From Halothece sp. MAG (GTDB lineage Bacteria; Cyanobacteriota; Cyanobacteriia; Cyanobacteriales; Rubidibacteraceae), in the NCBI GenBank assembly GCA_018610095.1, contig JAHEOB010000365.1, positions 1-9,437 on the forward strand: DNA of 9,437 nt, read 5' to 3'. Numbering within the stretch: the stretch's first letter is position 1; every line of letters starts with the position of its first letter. A program made the position numbers and the translations under genes. Positions 1 through 5,835 of the stretch are shown here, piece after piece. Below the pieces are notes generated by a model, which saw only the letters and a list, made by a program, of their open reading frames with translations, was not told the DNA's origin and made no database searches.

Positions 1-134
1 AGTGGTGTCTGGAAGTTTTGCAAGTAACGATACCAGCCGATTAAAATCAGAATAAGCGCGATCGCGCTAAGAAAGATGGTTATTAAAATAGTGATTCTTA
101 TCAACTCGTTTCCACCAAAAATATAAAAAAACAT
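1..134 (-). CDS. N-terminal fragment of an unidentified membrane-anchored protein (truncated by window edge)
   Basis: Reading leftward from an ATG at 134-132, a frame stays open to the window edge for about 44 codons. It encodes a short polar stretch containing GGNEL, then a long hydrophobic run (IRITILITIFLSAIALILI, residues about 12-30) that ends in a Gly-Trp-Tyr-Arg-Tyr boundary followed by polar residues. This is the pattern of a single N-terminal transmembrane anchor or uncleaved signal segment with the rest of the protein outside the window. The start is unresolved: ATG 134-132, GTG 149-147 (inside the terminator hairpin) and TTG 104-102 (preceded by GGTGG seven bases upstream) are all in frame, and the frame is closed upstream by TGA at 170-168. 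A HIP1 site sits in the anchor at Ala-Ile-Ala. I do not recognise the family. It lies just past the secG terminator, so it is probably a separate transcription unit or depends on read-through. Confidence 0.45.
   Translation of the reverse strand, partial: MFFYIFGGNELIRITILITIFLSAIALILILIGWYRYLQNFQTP
58..65. repeat. HIP1 palindrome GCGATCGC
   Basis: Highly Iterated Palindrome 1, the octamer over-represented in many cyanobacterial genomes. Here it encodes Ala-Ile-Ala inside the hydrophobic anchor of the edge-truncated reading frame, which mildly supports that frame being real coding sequence. Confidence 0.9.
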
Positions 135-137
135 ATT

Positions 138-165
138 AAAAATTGCCACCCTTAGTGGATGGCAA
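138..165 (-). terminator. Rho-independent-type terminator after secG
   Basis: On the minus strand TTGCCATCC (165-157) pairs with GGGTGGCAA (151-143), giving nine base pairs with one G-U wobble around a five-base loop, followed at once by five T residues (142-138) and a further T-rich stretch. It starts 23 bases after the secG stop codon. It is the clearest terminator in the window and marks the end of the gpmI-secG unit. Confidence 0.8.
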
Positions 166-188
166 CATCATGGTTGACTCGCCGTTGT

Positions 189-416
189 TTAAATCCAACC
201 AGCACTTAAAATAATCGTGGTACTCATAAATAGCAATGCTAATGCCCAAGTAATCCGATTCAAGGTTTTTTCCGCACTTTTGGTGCTGGTAAATAATTCC
301 GCTTGACCACTGAGTCCGCCTAATCCATCACTTTTTGGAGAATGAAGTAATACCACCACGATTAATAATAATGCGGAGAGAATGGAGATAATTTCCACAA
401 GTTGATCAATTTTCAT
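189..416 (-). CDS. secG: Preprotein translocase subunit SecG
   Basis: SecG is the small accessory subunit of the SecYEG channel that moves unfolded proteins across the plasma and thylakoid membranes. It helps the SecA-driven cycle but is often not essential. The 75-residue product has the family layout: a first membrane helix (about residues 7-25), a cytoplasmic loop with the conserved Gly-Leu-Gly-Gly-Leu-Ser-Gly segment and a Phe-Thr-Ser motif (31-45), then a second helix (about 55-75). Length is typical for cyanobacteria. The ATG at 416-414 is preceded by GAGGAAA (428-422). The gene begins 21 bases after the gpmI stop, so the two are probably co-transcribed, and a strong terminator follows. 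The channel partner secY lies at the other end of this window in a different unit. Confidence 0.93.
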   Translation of the reverse strand: MKIDQLVEIISILSALLLIVVVLLHSPKSDGLGGLSGQAELFTSTKSAEKTLNRITWALALLFMSTTIILSAGWI

Positions 417-437
417 ATTAGTTTTCCTCGTTGATCG

Positions 438-2036
438 TTACAGAGAAATATGAACCGGTGTCCGATTCGCTTTAACTTGAATATTGCTGGTTGTAATTAA
501 AGACTGACCTGTCATTTCTTCAGGTTGGGGAATTTGCAGAATATCTAACAGCGTGGGTGCAATATCAGCTAGGCACCCATCTTCCCGCAATTTGGGTTGT
601 GAACCATGTCCAGAAATTTTCCGTTTTTCCCCTTCCACTAATAGTAATGGTACGACATTAGTGGTATGAGCCGTCCAGGGATTACCATTTTCGTCTGCCA
701 TATATTCGGAGTTGCCATGGTCGGCAGTAATCAATGCTGTTCCTCCCATTTTGCTAATACTTTCTAGGAGTCGTCCCACACAAGTATCCACCGTTTCAAC
801 GGCGGTAATGGCAGCGTCTAAATTCCCAGTATGACCCACCATGTCAGGATTGGCATAATTAATGACAACTAAGGAATAGACCCCTTGTTCTACTGCTTCA
901 CAAGCGGAATCTGTCACTGCTTGCGCCGACATGGCAGGGGCTTGATCATAGGTGGAGACCATGGGGCTATTAATCAATTGACGGTCTTCTCCCCAAAAGG
1001 GCGTTTCTTCCCCACCATTAAAGAAGTAAGTGACGTGAGGATATTTTTCGGTTTCTGCGGTGCGAAATTGACGTAAGCCTTGGTTGGCAACAACTTCGCC
1101 TAAAATATTGTTCAAATTTTGGGGTTTAAACGCTACCTCCACAGGTAAGGTGGCATCGTATTGTGTAAACGTTGCAAAGTGGAGGGGTTTGATTAATTCT
1201 CGTTCAAAGCCATCAAAATCAGGTTGGACAAAGGCTGCAGTGAGTTGGCGAGCGCGATCGGGCCGGAAATTGAAAAAGATGATGCCATCGCCGTTTTCCA
1301 CACCACCCGGGGCAATACGCGTGGGAGGAATAAATTCATCGGTTATATCGTTGTCGTAGTTGCTTTGTAAGACTTCGGTGGGGGTTTGTTCCTGCTGGCA
1401 ATCTGATTGGCAAATCACCTCGTAAGCCTTTTGGATGCGATCCCAACGCTTATCGCGATCCATGGCGTAATAGCGACCGCTAATGGTGACAATTTGCCCT
1501 AGCCCCACTTGTTCGGTATAGGTTTGAATTTTGCTGAGGGCGGTGATGCCATCTTTGGGATTAGTATCCCGTCCATCGGTAAAGGCATGGATACAAACTT
1601 GGTCAATGCCTTGGGCTTTTGCCAATTGCAATAATCCTAGTAAATGGAAAAGGTGGGAATGAACGCCACCTGAAGAACACAACCCCATCAAATGGAGTTT
1701 CCCATTACTGGCTTTCACATTTTGGCAAATATTGACCAAGGTGGCATTGTCCTGCATCGAGCCATCTTCCACCGCATCACTGATGCGGACTAATTCTTGG
1801 GGAACGACTCGCCCTGCTCCCAAATTGAGATGACCCACTTCGGAATTGCCCATTTGTCCTTCTGGTAAGCCAACCGCTTTGCCTGAGGTTTGAATGGTGG
1901 TTAGTGGATACACTTCCCGTAAGCTATCCATAACTGGCGTATTTGCCAGCGCGATCGCGTTGGCTGTTTCACTCTCGCGTTCTCCCCAACCGTCAAGGAT
2001 GACTAGCACCACAGGAGCAATCGGTGCGTGTGTCAT
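438..2036 (-). CDS. gpmI: 2,3-bisphosphoglycerate-independent phosphoglycerate mutase
   Basis: The enzyme interconverts 3- and 2-phosphoglycerate in lower glycolysis through a phosphoserine intermediate and needs two Mn(II) ions. The 532-residue product is full length and keeps the alkaline-phosphatase-type metal ligands: Asp15 (LDGWG), the nucleophile Ser65 in MGNSEVGH, Asp398 and His402 (NPDMVGH), Asp439-His440 (TADHGNSEY) and His457 (WTAHTTN). The inserted phosphotransferase domain carries GVHSH (124-128), TDGRDT (153-158), GRYYAMDRD (187-195) and FRPDRARQL (257-265). In cyanobacteria this step draws fixed carbon from the Calvin cycle toward pyruvate. The PII-interacting regulator PirC acts on this enzyme in Synechocystis; nothing in this window shows that here. 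The start is ATG 2036-2034 with only a weak purine stretch upstream. A 197-base spacer separates it from prfA, and secG follows 21 bases downstream. Confidence 0.97.
   Translation of the reverse strand: MTHAPIAPVVLVILDGWGERESETANAIALANTPVMDSLREVYPLTTIQTSGKAVGLPEGQMGNSEVGHLNLGAGRVVPQELVRISDAVEDGSMQDNATLVNICQNVKASNGKLHLMGLCSSGGVHSHLFHLLGLLQLAKAQGIDQVCIHAFTDGRDTNPKDGITALSKIQTYTEQVGLGQIVTISGRYYAMDRDKRWDRIQKAYEVICQSDCQQEQTPTEVLQSNYDNDITDEFIPPTRIAPGGVENGDGIIFFNFRPDRARQLTAAFVQPDFDGFERELIKPLHFATFTQYDATLPVEVAFKPQNLNNILGEVVANQGLRQFRTAETEKYPHVTYFFNGGEETPFWGEDRQLINSPMVSTYDQAPAMSAQAVTDSACEAVEQGVYSLVVINYANPDMVGHTGNLDAAITAVETVDTCVGRLLESISKMGGTALITADHGNSEYMADENGNPWTAHTTNVVPLLLVEGEKRKISGHGSQPKLREDGCLADIAPTLLDILQIPQPEEMTGQSLITTSNIQVKANRTPVHISL
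1951..1958. repeat. HIP1 palindrome GCGATCGC
   Basis: Encodes Ala-Ile-Ala at GpmI residues 27-29, the same reading phase as the copies in the edge fragment and in adk. A near-miss (GCGATCGG) lies at 1254-1261 in the same gene. Confidence 0.9.
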
Positions 2037-2233
2037 AATTATTTCTCTACTTTGATCCGTTTTACCGACATGATAGTATCACGCTTGATCAGTCTGCACT
2101 CATACTTCGACGGCTCAAATTGAGGTCGGTTTGGATTTTTATGGGTTCATCGTTGATCCCAAATATGATCTCATTCAATTGAGACGATCAAAACTGATTT
2201 AAGCATTTTTGCAGATTTTACTTAATTTAAAGG
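2037..2233 (-). other. prfA-gpmI intergenic spacer (197 bases, no gene)
   Basis: This is the longest gap without a gene. I see no open frame of note on either strand and no RNA gene. The minus strand shows a short inverted repeat (GTCTCA and TGAGAT flanking ATTGA, around 2168-2183) and two possible promoters. One pairs TTGATC with CATATT at 18 bases around the repeat; the other is the extended -10 described separately. No T-run terminator follows prfA, so the end of the ribosomal transcript is unclear. The length and promoter-like content suggest a transcription-unit boundary. Confidence 0.5.
2073..2081 (-). promoter_or_regulatory. Possible extended -10 element for gpmI
   Basis: TGATACTAT on the minus strand fits TGnTAnnnT, with expected transcription start about 30 bases before the gpmI ATG. 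No good -35 box is seen 16-18 bases upstream (GAGTGC at 17), so this would rely on the TGn element. Weak evidence. Confidence 0.3.
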
Positions 2234-3328
2234 TTATTCCGATTGTTGGGTTAATTCTGCCAATCGTTCTTGCTGATCTTTGGCAATACAGGCTTGGATA
2301 ATCTCTTCGATATTGCCTTCCAAGGTGCTTTCAAGATTAAAATTCACGCCTAAGCGATGGTCGGTGACACGACTATCCTTATAATTGTAAGTCCGAATTT
2401 TCTCAGAACGCGCTCCTGTTCCTACTTGGGAGCGTCGCATTGAAGTGACAGCTTCCTGCTGTTCTTGCAATTTCATTTCATAGAGTTTTGCCCGCAAAAT
2501 TTGCATCGCCCGTTCTCGGTTTTGCAATTGCGAGCGTTCTTGGGTGCAGAAAATTCTAATCCCAAGGGGTTTATAATGCAAGTCAACTGCCGTTTCCACT
2601 TTGTTAACGTTTTGCCCGCCAGCACCTCCGGAACGGGCGGTGGTCATTTCTATGTCTTTGGGATCAATTTCGACATCCACATCCTCTACCTCCGGCATTA
2701 CTGCAACCGTTGCGGTTGAGGTGTGGACCCGTCCCCCTGCTTCTGTGGCAGGCACGCGTTGAACGCGGTGAACCCCAGCTTCAAATTTGAGCTTACTATA
2801 AACGCGATCGCCTTTTACTTCTAAAATGGCTTCCTTAAAGCCCCCGGTTTCGGAAAGGGATTCACTGGCAAGACTAATATCCCAACCTTGCATTTCCGCA
2901 TAACGGGAGTACATGCGAACTAAATCTCCTACCCATAAACAAGCTTCATCCCCACCGGTTCCAGCGCGAATTTCCAACATAATATTTTTTTCATCGTTGG
3001 GATCTTTGGGGAGTAGGAGAAGTTTTAATTGATACTCTAATTCCTCCAGTTTTTGTTCTAATTCTTTCACTTCGGAGGAAGCAAACTCCTGCATTTCAGG
3101 ATCGCCACTGGATTCTTGATAAAGTTCTCTAGCTTCTTGTAAATCTTGTTGGGTTTGTTTCCACTGGTTATAAGTTTGAACCGTTTCCTCTAAGGAAGAA
3201 CGGGCTTTGGCGACCCGTTGTAATTCTTCTGGATCAGTGGCAATATCAGGATCGCCTAAACGACGAGTTAATTCGTTATAGGTTTCTTCCACTGATTTTA
3301 ATTTTTCCAAGACGTAGGATTCAGCCAT
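2234..3328 (-). CDS. prfA: Peptide chain release factor 1 (RF1)
   Basis: RF1 recognises UAA and UAG stop codons in the ribosomal A site and triggers hydrolysis of the peptidyl-tRNA ester. The 364-residue product shows the N-terminal helical domain with a long charged coiled-coil-like stretch (about 40-105), the stop-codon-reading Pro-Ala-Thr motif typical of RF1 rather than RF2 (193-195, in RVPATEAGG), and the catalytic Gly-Gly-Gln at 237-239 in SGGAGGQNVNK, whose Gln is methylated by PrmC in other bacteria. The conserved segment GDEACLWVGDL lies at 126-136. Length matches the family. The ATG at 3328-3326 has no evident Shine-Dalgarno site. It follows rpmE by 89 bases and is the last gene of the ribosomal block. 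No programmed frameshift is present; that belongs to RF2. Confidence 0.97.
   Translation of the reverse strand: MAESYVLEKLKSVEETYNELTRRLGDPDIATDPEELQRVAKARSSLEETVQTYNQWKQTQQDLQEARELYQESSGDPEMQEFASSEVKELEQKLEELEYQLKLLLLPKDPNDEKNIMLEIRAGTGGDEACLWVGDLVRMYSRYAEMQGWDISLASESLSETGGFKEAILEVKGDRVYSKLKFEAGVHRVQRVPATEAGGRVHTSTATVAVMPEVEDVDVEIDPKDIEMTTARSGGAGGQNVNKVETAVDLHYKPLGIRIFCTQERSQLQNRERAMQILRAKLYEMKLQEQQEAVTSMRRSQVGTGARSEKIRTYNYKDSRVTDHRLGVNFNLESTLEGNIEEIIQACIAKDQQERLAELTQQSE
2804..2811. repeat. HIP1 palindrome GCGATCGC
   Basis: Read as Gly-Asp-Arg at RF1 residues 173-175. This is the second reading phase used by HIP1 in this window, shared with the infA and truA copies. Confidence 0.9.
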
Positions 3329-3384
3329 CGAAGTAATTAATTGTTAATCGGTTGTCGCTTCAAGGAACAAGAAAAATGGGGATA

Positions 3385-3410
3385 GCCTAATCTCCATTAA
3401 GGGGATTGGC
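3385..3410 (-). other. Imperfect hairpin between rpmE and prfA
   Basis: On the minus strand GCCAATC (3410-3404) pairs with GATT-A-GGC (3392-3385) with one bulged A. After a C/A mismatch two more pairs (CC with GG) close a five-base loop. A T-run of five (3376-3372) follows eight bases after the stem, too far for a classical terminator. It could attenuate or process the message between rpmE and prfA. The stem is partly built from a direct repeat, GCCAATCCCC and GGCTATCCCC. Confidence 0.3.
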
Positions 3411-3417
3411 AATTCCG

Positions 3418-3657
3418 CTAACTATTATCCTGATTCTCCGATGAGCGATCATCAAACATTCCGTATTTCCGTAAGAAGCGATCCACGCGACCTTCCGTAT
3501 CAATAATTTTTTGATTGCCCGTATAAAAGGGATGATTGCCGGACCAGACATCAACATGAAGTTCGGGTTGGGTTGATCCCACTGTCATGACAACTTCGCC
3601 ATTACAAATGACTTTTGCCTCGGGATACCATTCGGGATGAATACCTTCTTTTGCCAT
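3418..3657 (-). CDS. rpmE: 50S ribosomal protein L31, zinc-independent form
   Basis: L31 sits at the central protuberance of the large subunit and helps bridge it to the small subunit. The 79-residue product has the family signatures HPEWYPEA near the N terminus, NHPFYTG (41-47) and GRVDRFLRKYG (56-66). Only one cysteine (Cys18) remains: the E. coli DVCSKCHPF zinc knuckle reads DVWSGNHPF here, with Trp38 and Asn41 in place of two ligands, so the protein should not bind zinc. This C-minus state is usual for cyanobacterial L31. I chose the ATG at 3657-3655 because AGGAGG lies six bases upstream; a frame starting 39 bases earlier adds a non-conserved leader overlapping a hairpin. rpsI ends 68 bases upstream of this start. 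Confidence 0.95.
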   Translation of the reverse strand: MAKEGIHPEWYPEAKVICNGEVVMTVGSTQPELHVDVWSGNHPFYTGNQKIIDTEGRVDRFLRKYGMFDDRSSENQDNS

Positions 3658-3660
3658 AAT

Positions 3661-3669
3661 TTTCCTCCT
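3661..3669 (-). promoter_or_regulatory. Ribosome binding site that fixes the rpmE start
   Basis: AGGAGGAAA on the minus strand, its AGGAGG core six bases before the ATG at 3657. It is the strongest Shine-Dalgarno match of the window and excludes the longer rpmE frame. Confidence 0.85.
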
Positions 3670-3687
3670 ACATTCCTTAATTAGCAA

Positions 3688-3714
3688 AGAGAGCACAGGG
3701 GAAAAATGCTCTCT
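3688..3714. terminator. Perfect 8-bp hairpin between rpsI and rpmE, T-run on the plus strand
   Basis: AGAGAGCA (3688-3695) and TGCTCTCT (3707-3714) form an uninterrupted eight-base-pair stem with an 11-base loop. On the plus strand it is followed by G then six T residues (3716-3721), a terminator geometry for transcripts moving left to right, although no plus-strand gene exists. In the coding direction the stem is followed only by TTTGCTAA, a poor U-tract, so it may slow polymerase, protect a processed 3' end of rpsI, or only partly terminate before rpmE. Confidence 0.45.
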
Positions 3715-3725
3715 GTTTTTTAATT

Positions 3726-4139
3726 CTAACGTTTTGAGTATTGCGGGGATTTTCTGGCTTTCCGTAAGCCGTATTTTTTGCGCTCTTTACTACGGGGATC
3801 ACGACGGAGATAACCTTCTAGTTTGAGAGGCGTACGGTTTTCTGGGTCAAGTTTACATAGTGCCCGTGCTACCCCTAAGCGAACAGCTTCCGCTTGTCCA
3901 GTTAAGCCTCCGCCATGGGCATTGACGAGAATATCATAATCATTTTCCAACCCGAGACTTTCCAAAGGGGCTTTCAAATCGGCTAAATATTTGGGATTAT
4001 AGTTAAAATAATCGTCTGCACTACGGGAATTAATGTTAACTTCGCCACTTCCAGGAACAAGACGAACGCGTGCTACAGCGCTTTTACGACGGCCTGTTCC
4101 CCAATAGACGACACGATTTTGTTGATCAGTTGCTTGCAT
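3726..4139 (-). CDS. rpsI: 30S ribosomal protein S9
   Basis: S9 binds 16S rRNA in the head of the small subunit; its C-terminal tail reaches the P-site tRNA. The 137-residue product has the opening motif GTGRRKSAVARV (14-25), the central NAHGGGLTGQAEAVRLG region, and the family ending with a basic tail and terminal Ser-Lys-Arg. The ATG at 4139-4137 has AAAGGAG ten bases upstream, and that site overlaps the TAA stop of rplM, so translation of the two is probably coupled. rplM-rpsI is one of the most conserved ribosomal pairs in bacteria. A hairpin and then rpmE follow. Confidence 0.97.
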   Translation of the reverse strand: MQATDQQNRVVYWGTGRRKSAVARVRLVPGSGEVNINSRSADDYFNYNPKYLADLKAPLESLGLENDYDILVNAHGGGLTGQAEAVRLGVARALCKLDPENRTPLKLEGYLRRDPRSKERKKYGLRKARKSPQYSKR

Positions 4140-4154
4140 GGATAATTAGCTCCT

Positions 4155-4598
4155 TTAGCGAGATGGGGTCAGTTCAATAGGTTTTTGGGCTTGGTGGGGA
4201 TGGTTGGGACCAGCATACACTTTGAGTTTCTTAAATAGTTTTCTCCCCAAACGATTTTTGGGAAGCATGCCATGAACTGCTTCTTCAATAATCCGTTCGG
4301 GAATTCTTCGTTGCAGTTGATTAAAGGTATCCGTTTTGAGGCTACCAGGTCGTCCAGAGTGACGACGATAGATTTTATCGTTGCCTTTATTCCCACTAAT
4401 GGTAACTTTTTCCGCATTAATAACAATGACAAAGTCACCGGTATCCATGTGAGGAGTAAAATGGCGTTTATTTTTGCCACGGAGAATACGGGCAATTTCA
4501 CTGGCAAGACGACCAATTCGATAGCCAGTGGCATCGATAACATACCAGTTCCGTTCTGTGGTTTCAGGGTTTGGTAAGGGAGTTTGATGGAGTGTCAT
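4155..4598 (-). CDS. rplM: 50S ribosomal protein L13
   Basis: L13 is an early assembly protein of the large subunit that binds 23S rRNA. The 147-residue product contains WYVIDATGYRIGRLASEIA (18-36), HMDTGDFVIVINAEKV (50-65), YRRHSGRPG (77-85) and GMLPKNRLGR, all in the expected order. Like other cyanobacterial L13 proteins it has about 15 extra N-terminal residues before the conserved Trp-Tyr. The ATG at 4598-4596 lies 12 bases after the truA stop, with no clear Shine-Dalgarno site, so it may depend on coupling to truA translation. The rpsI ribosome binding site overlaps its stop codon. Confidence 0.97.
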   Translation of the reverse strand: MTLHQTPLPNPETTERNWYVIDATGYRIGRLASEIARILRGKNKRHFTPHMDTGDFVIVINAEKVTISGNKGNDKIYRRHSGRPGSLKTDTFNQLQRRIPERIIEEAVHGMLPKNRLGRKLFKKLKVYAGPNHPHQAQKPIELTPSR

Positions 4599-4610
4599 AG
4601 TTAATTGGCT

Positions 4611-5444
4611 TCAATGAAAGTAAAAATGAGGTTGATGATTCGACCAAACCGATTTGGGGAAGGGAAAATAATCATATCCCACCTGTAAAAGACAGAGTCC
4701 TTTGGCGGGAGCAGAATATTTAACGCGATCGCGCTGGCGATAGAACCAAATCTCAAAAAACGTTTCGGGACTAATTTCGCCCCTTCCCACTTTGACCAGT
4801 AGTCCCACTAATAATCGCACCATGCCATATAAAAAGCCATTGGCTTGTAGTTCCACAGTAATCAAGGAATCCTGACAGGTGCAGTTAATATCTTGTAAGT
4901 CAATCCAAGTATGAGAGCGTTCTGAGCCAGCTCGACAAAACGCTGCTAGATCATGATAACCTAACAACGGTTTCAGTGCTGCTTCCATTGCTGTGACATC
5001 TAAGGGTTCATAATAATAATGCCAGCTAAAGGGAGCAACAAATAAGTTGGGGGAGGCTGCAGTATATAAGGTATAACGGTAACGTCGCCAACTTGCTGAA
5101 AAACGGGCGTGCCAATCACTGGGAACTTCTGCTGAGGCTAAAATTACCACATCATGAGGTAAATATTTATTGAGGACAGTTGCCCACTTCTGTCCAGGAA
5201 TGGGACTGCTGACATCAAAGTGAGCGGTTTGGGCAGCAGCATGAACCCCACTGTCAGTGCGTCCTGCCCCATGGAGAGGAATCCAGTTTTGGCTACTGCT
5301 AGCAACAGTTCGATTAATCGCCCGTTCAATAACATATTGAACCGTGCGATGGTGAGGTTGGCGTTGCCAGCCATAAAACGCCGTTCCCAAGTATTTAATT
5401 ACTATGGCAACGCGCTTGGTTTCGGCTGACGAGTTTGCCAACAT
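4611..5444 (-). CDS. truA: tRNA pseudouridine synthase A (positions 38-40)
   Basis: TruA converts uridines 38, 39 and 40 in the tRNA anticodon stem to pseudouridine, which helps reading-frame maintenance. The 277-residue product keeps the catalytic aspartate Asp64 in GRTDSGVHA, the N-terminal KYLGTAFYGWQRQP segment (17-30), RRYRYTLY, and the C-terminal FLYGMVRLLVGLLVKVGRG signature. Length is normal. The start is ATG 5444-5442, ten bases after the rplQ stop, with no strong Shine-Dalgarno site; coupling to rplQ is likely. The placement between L17 and L13 genes is the usual one for this family in cyanobacteria and Gram-positives, and links tRNA modification to ribosome supply. Confidence 0.96.
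   Translation of the reverse strand: MLANSSAETKRVAIVIKYLGTAFYGWQRQPHHRTVQYVIERAINRTVASSSQNWIPLHGAGRTDSGVHAAAQTAHFDVSSPIPGQKWATVLNKYLPHDVVILASAEVPSDWHARFSASWRRYRYTLYTAASPNLFVAPFSWHYYYEPLDVTAMEAALKPLLGYHDLAAFCRAGSERSHTWIDLQDINCTCQDSLITVELQANGFLYGMVRLLVGLLVKVGRGEISPETFFEIWFYRQRDRVKYSAPAKGLCLLQVGYDYFPFPKSVWSNHQPHFYFH
4725..4732. repeat. HIP1 palindrome GCGATCGC
   Basis: Encodes part of Arg-Asp-Arg near the C terminus of TruA (QRDRVKYSAP segment). Confidence 0.9.
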
Positions 5445-5454
5445 TCACTGCCAT

Positions 5455-5805
5455 TTACACCAGTTCAATCACTGCCATTTCGGCATTATCTCCCCGTCGG
5501 CGAACGGTTCTGGAAATTCGGGTATAGCCCCCATTGCGATCCCCATATCGCTCTTGTACATTTTCAAACAAGGCATGAACCAAGTTTTTATCGTACAAGT
5601 AACCCAGGGCCCGTCGGCGAGCGGATAATGATCCCTCTTTAGCAAGGGTAATAATTTTTTCTACTTCGGAACGAACCGCTTTGGCACGAGTTTTCGTTGT
5701 TGTAATTTGCCCGTGTCGAATTAATTCGGTGGCTAAAGAACGGAGTAATGCCCGACGTTGATCGGCAGCACGACCTAGTTTTTTAACACGACGACGATGA
5801 CGCAT
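5455..5805 (-). CDS. rplQ: 50S ribosomal protein L17
   Basis: L17 lies near the exit of the polypeptide tunnel on the large subunit. The 116-residue product shows the diagnostic N terminus MRHRRRVKKLGR, then RRALLRSLATELIRHGQI (17-34), TTTKTRAKAVR (35-45), and the C-terminal GGYTRISRTVRRRGDNAEMAVIEL block. The ATG at 5805-5803 has AAGGAG about seven bases upstream. It follows rpoA by 30 bases, the classic rpoA-rplQ order of the alpha operon, and precedes truA by ten. Confidence 0.97.
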   Translation of the reverse strand: MRHRRRVKKLGRAADQRRALLRSLATELIRHGQITTTKTRAKAVRSEVEKIITLAKEGSLSARRRALGYLYDKNLVHALFENVQERYGDRNGGYTRISRTVRRRGDNAEMAVIELV

Positions 5806-5835
5806 AAAGCACTCTCCTTTTAATAACGAAAGGGG

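Noticed and set aside
1084..1359. Plus-strand open frame of 91 codons inside gpmI
   Set aside because: It lies fully antisense to a well-conserved enzyme domain, its product has no recognisable pattern and it has no ribosome site. The other plus-strand frames in the window fail for the same reasons.
3418..3696. Longer rpmE frame starting at 3696
   Set aside because: The extra 13 residues overlap a hairpin and the AGGAGG site, and are not found in L31.
4169..4543. Minus-strand 124-codon frame overlapping rplM in another phase
   Set aside because: The rplM frame encodes complete L13; this is its shifted shadow.
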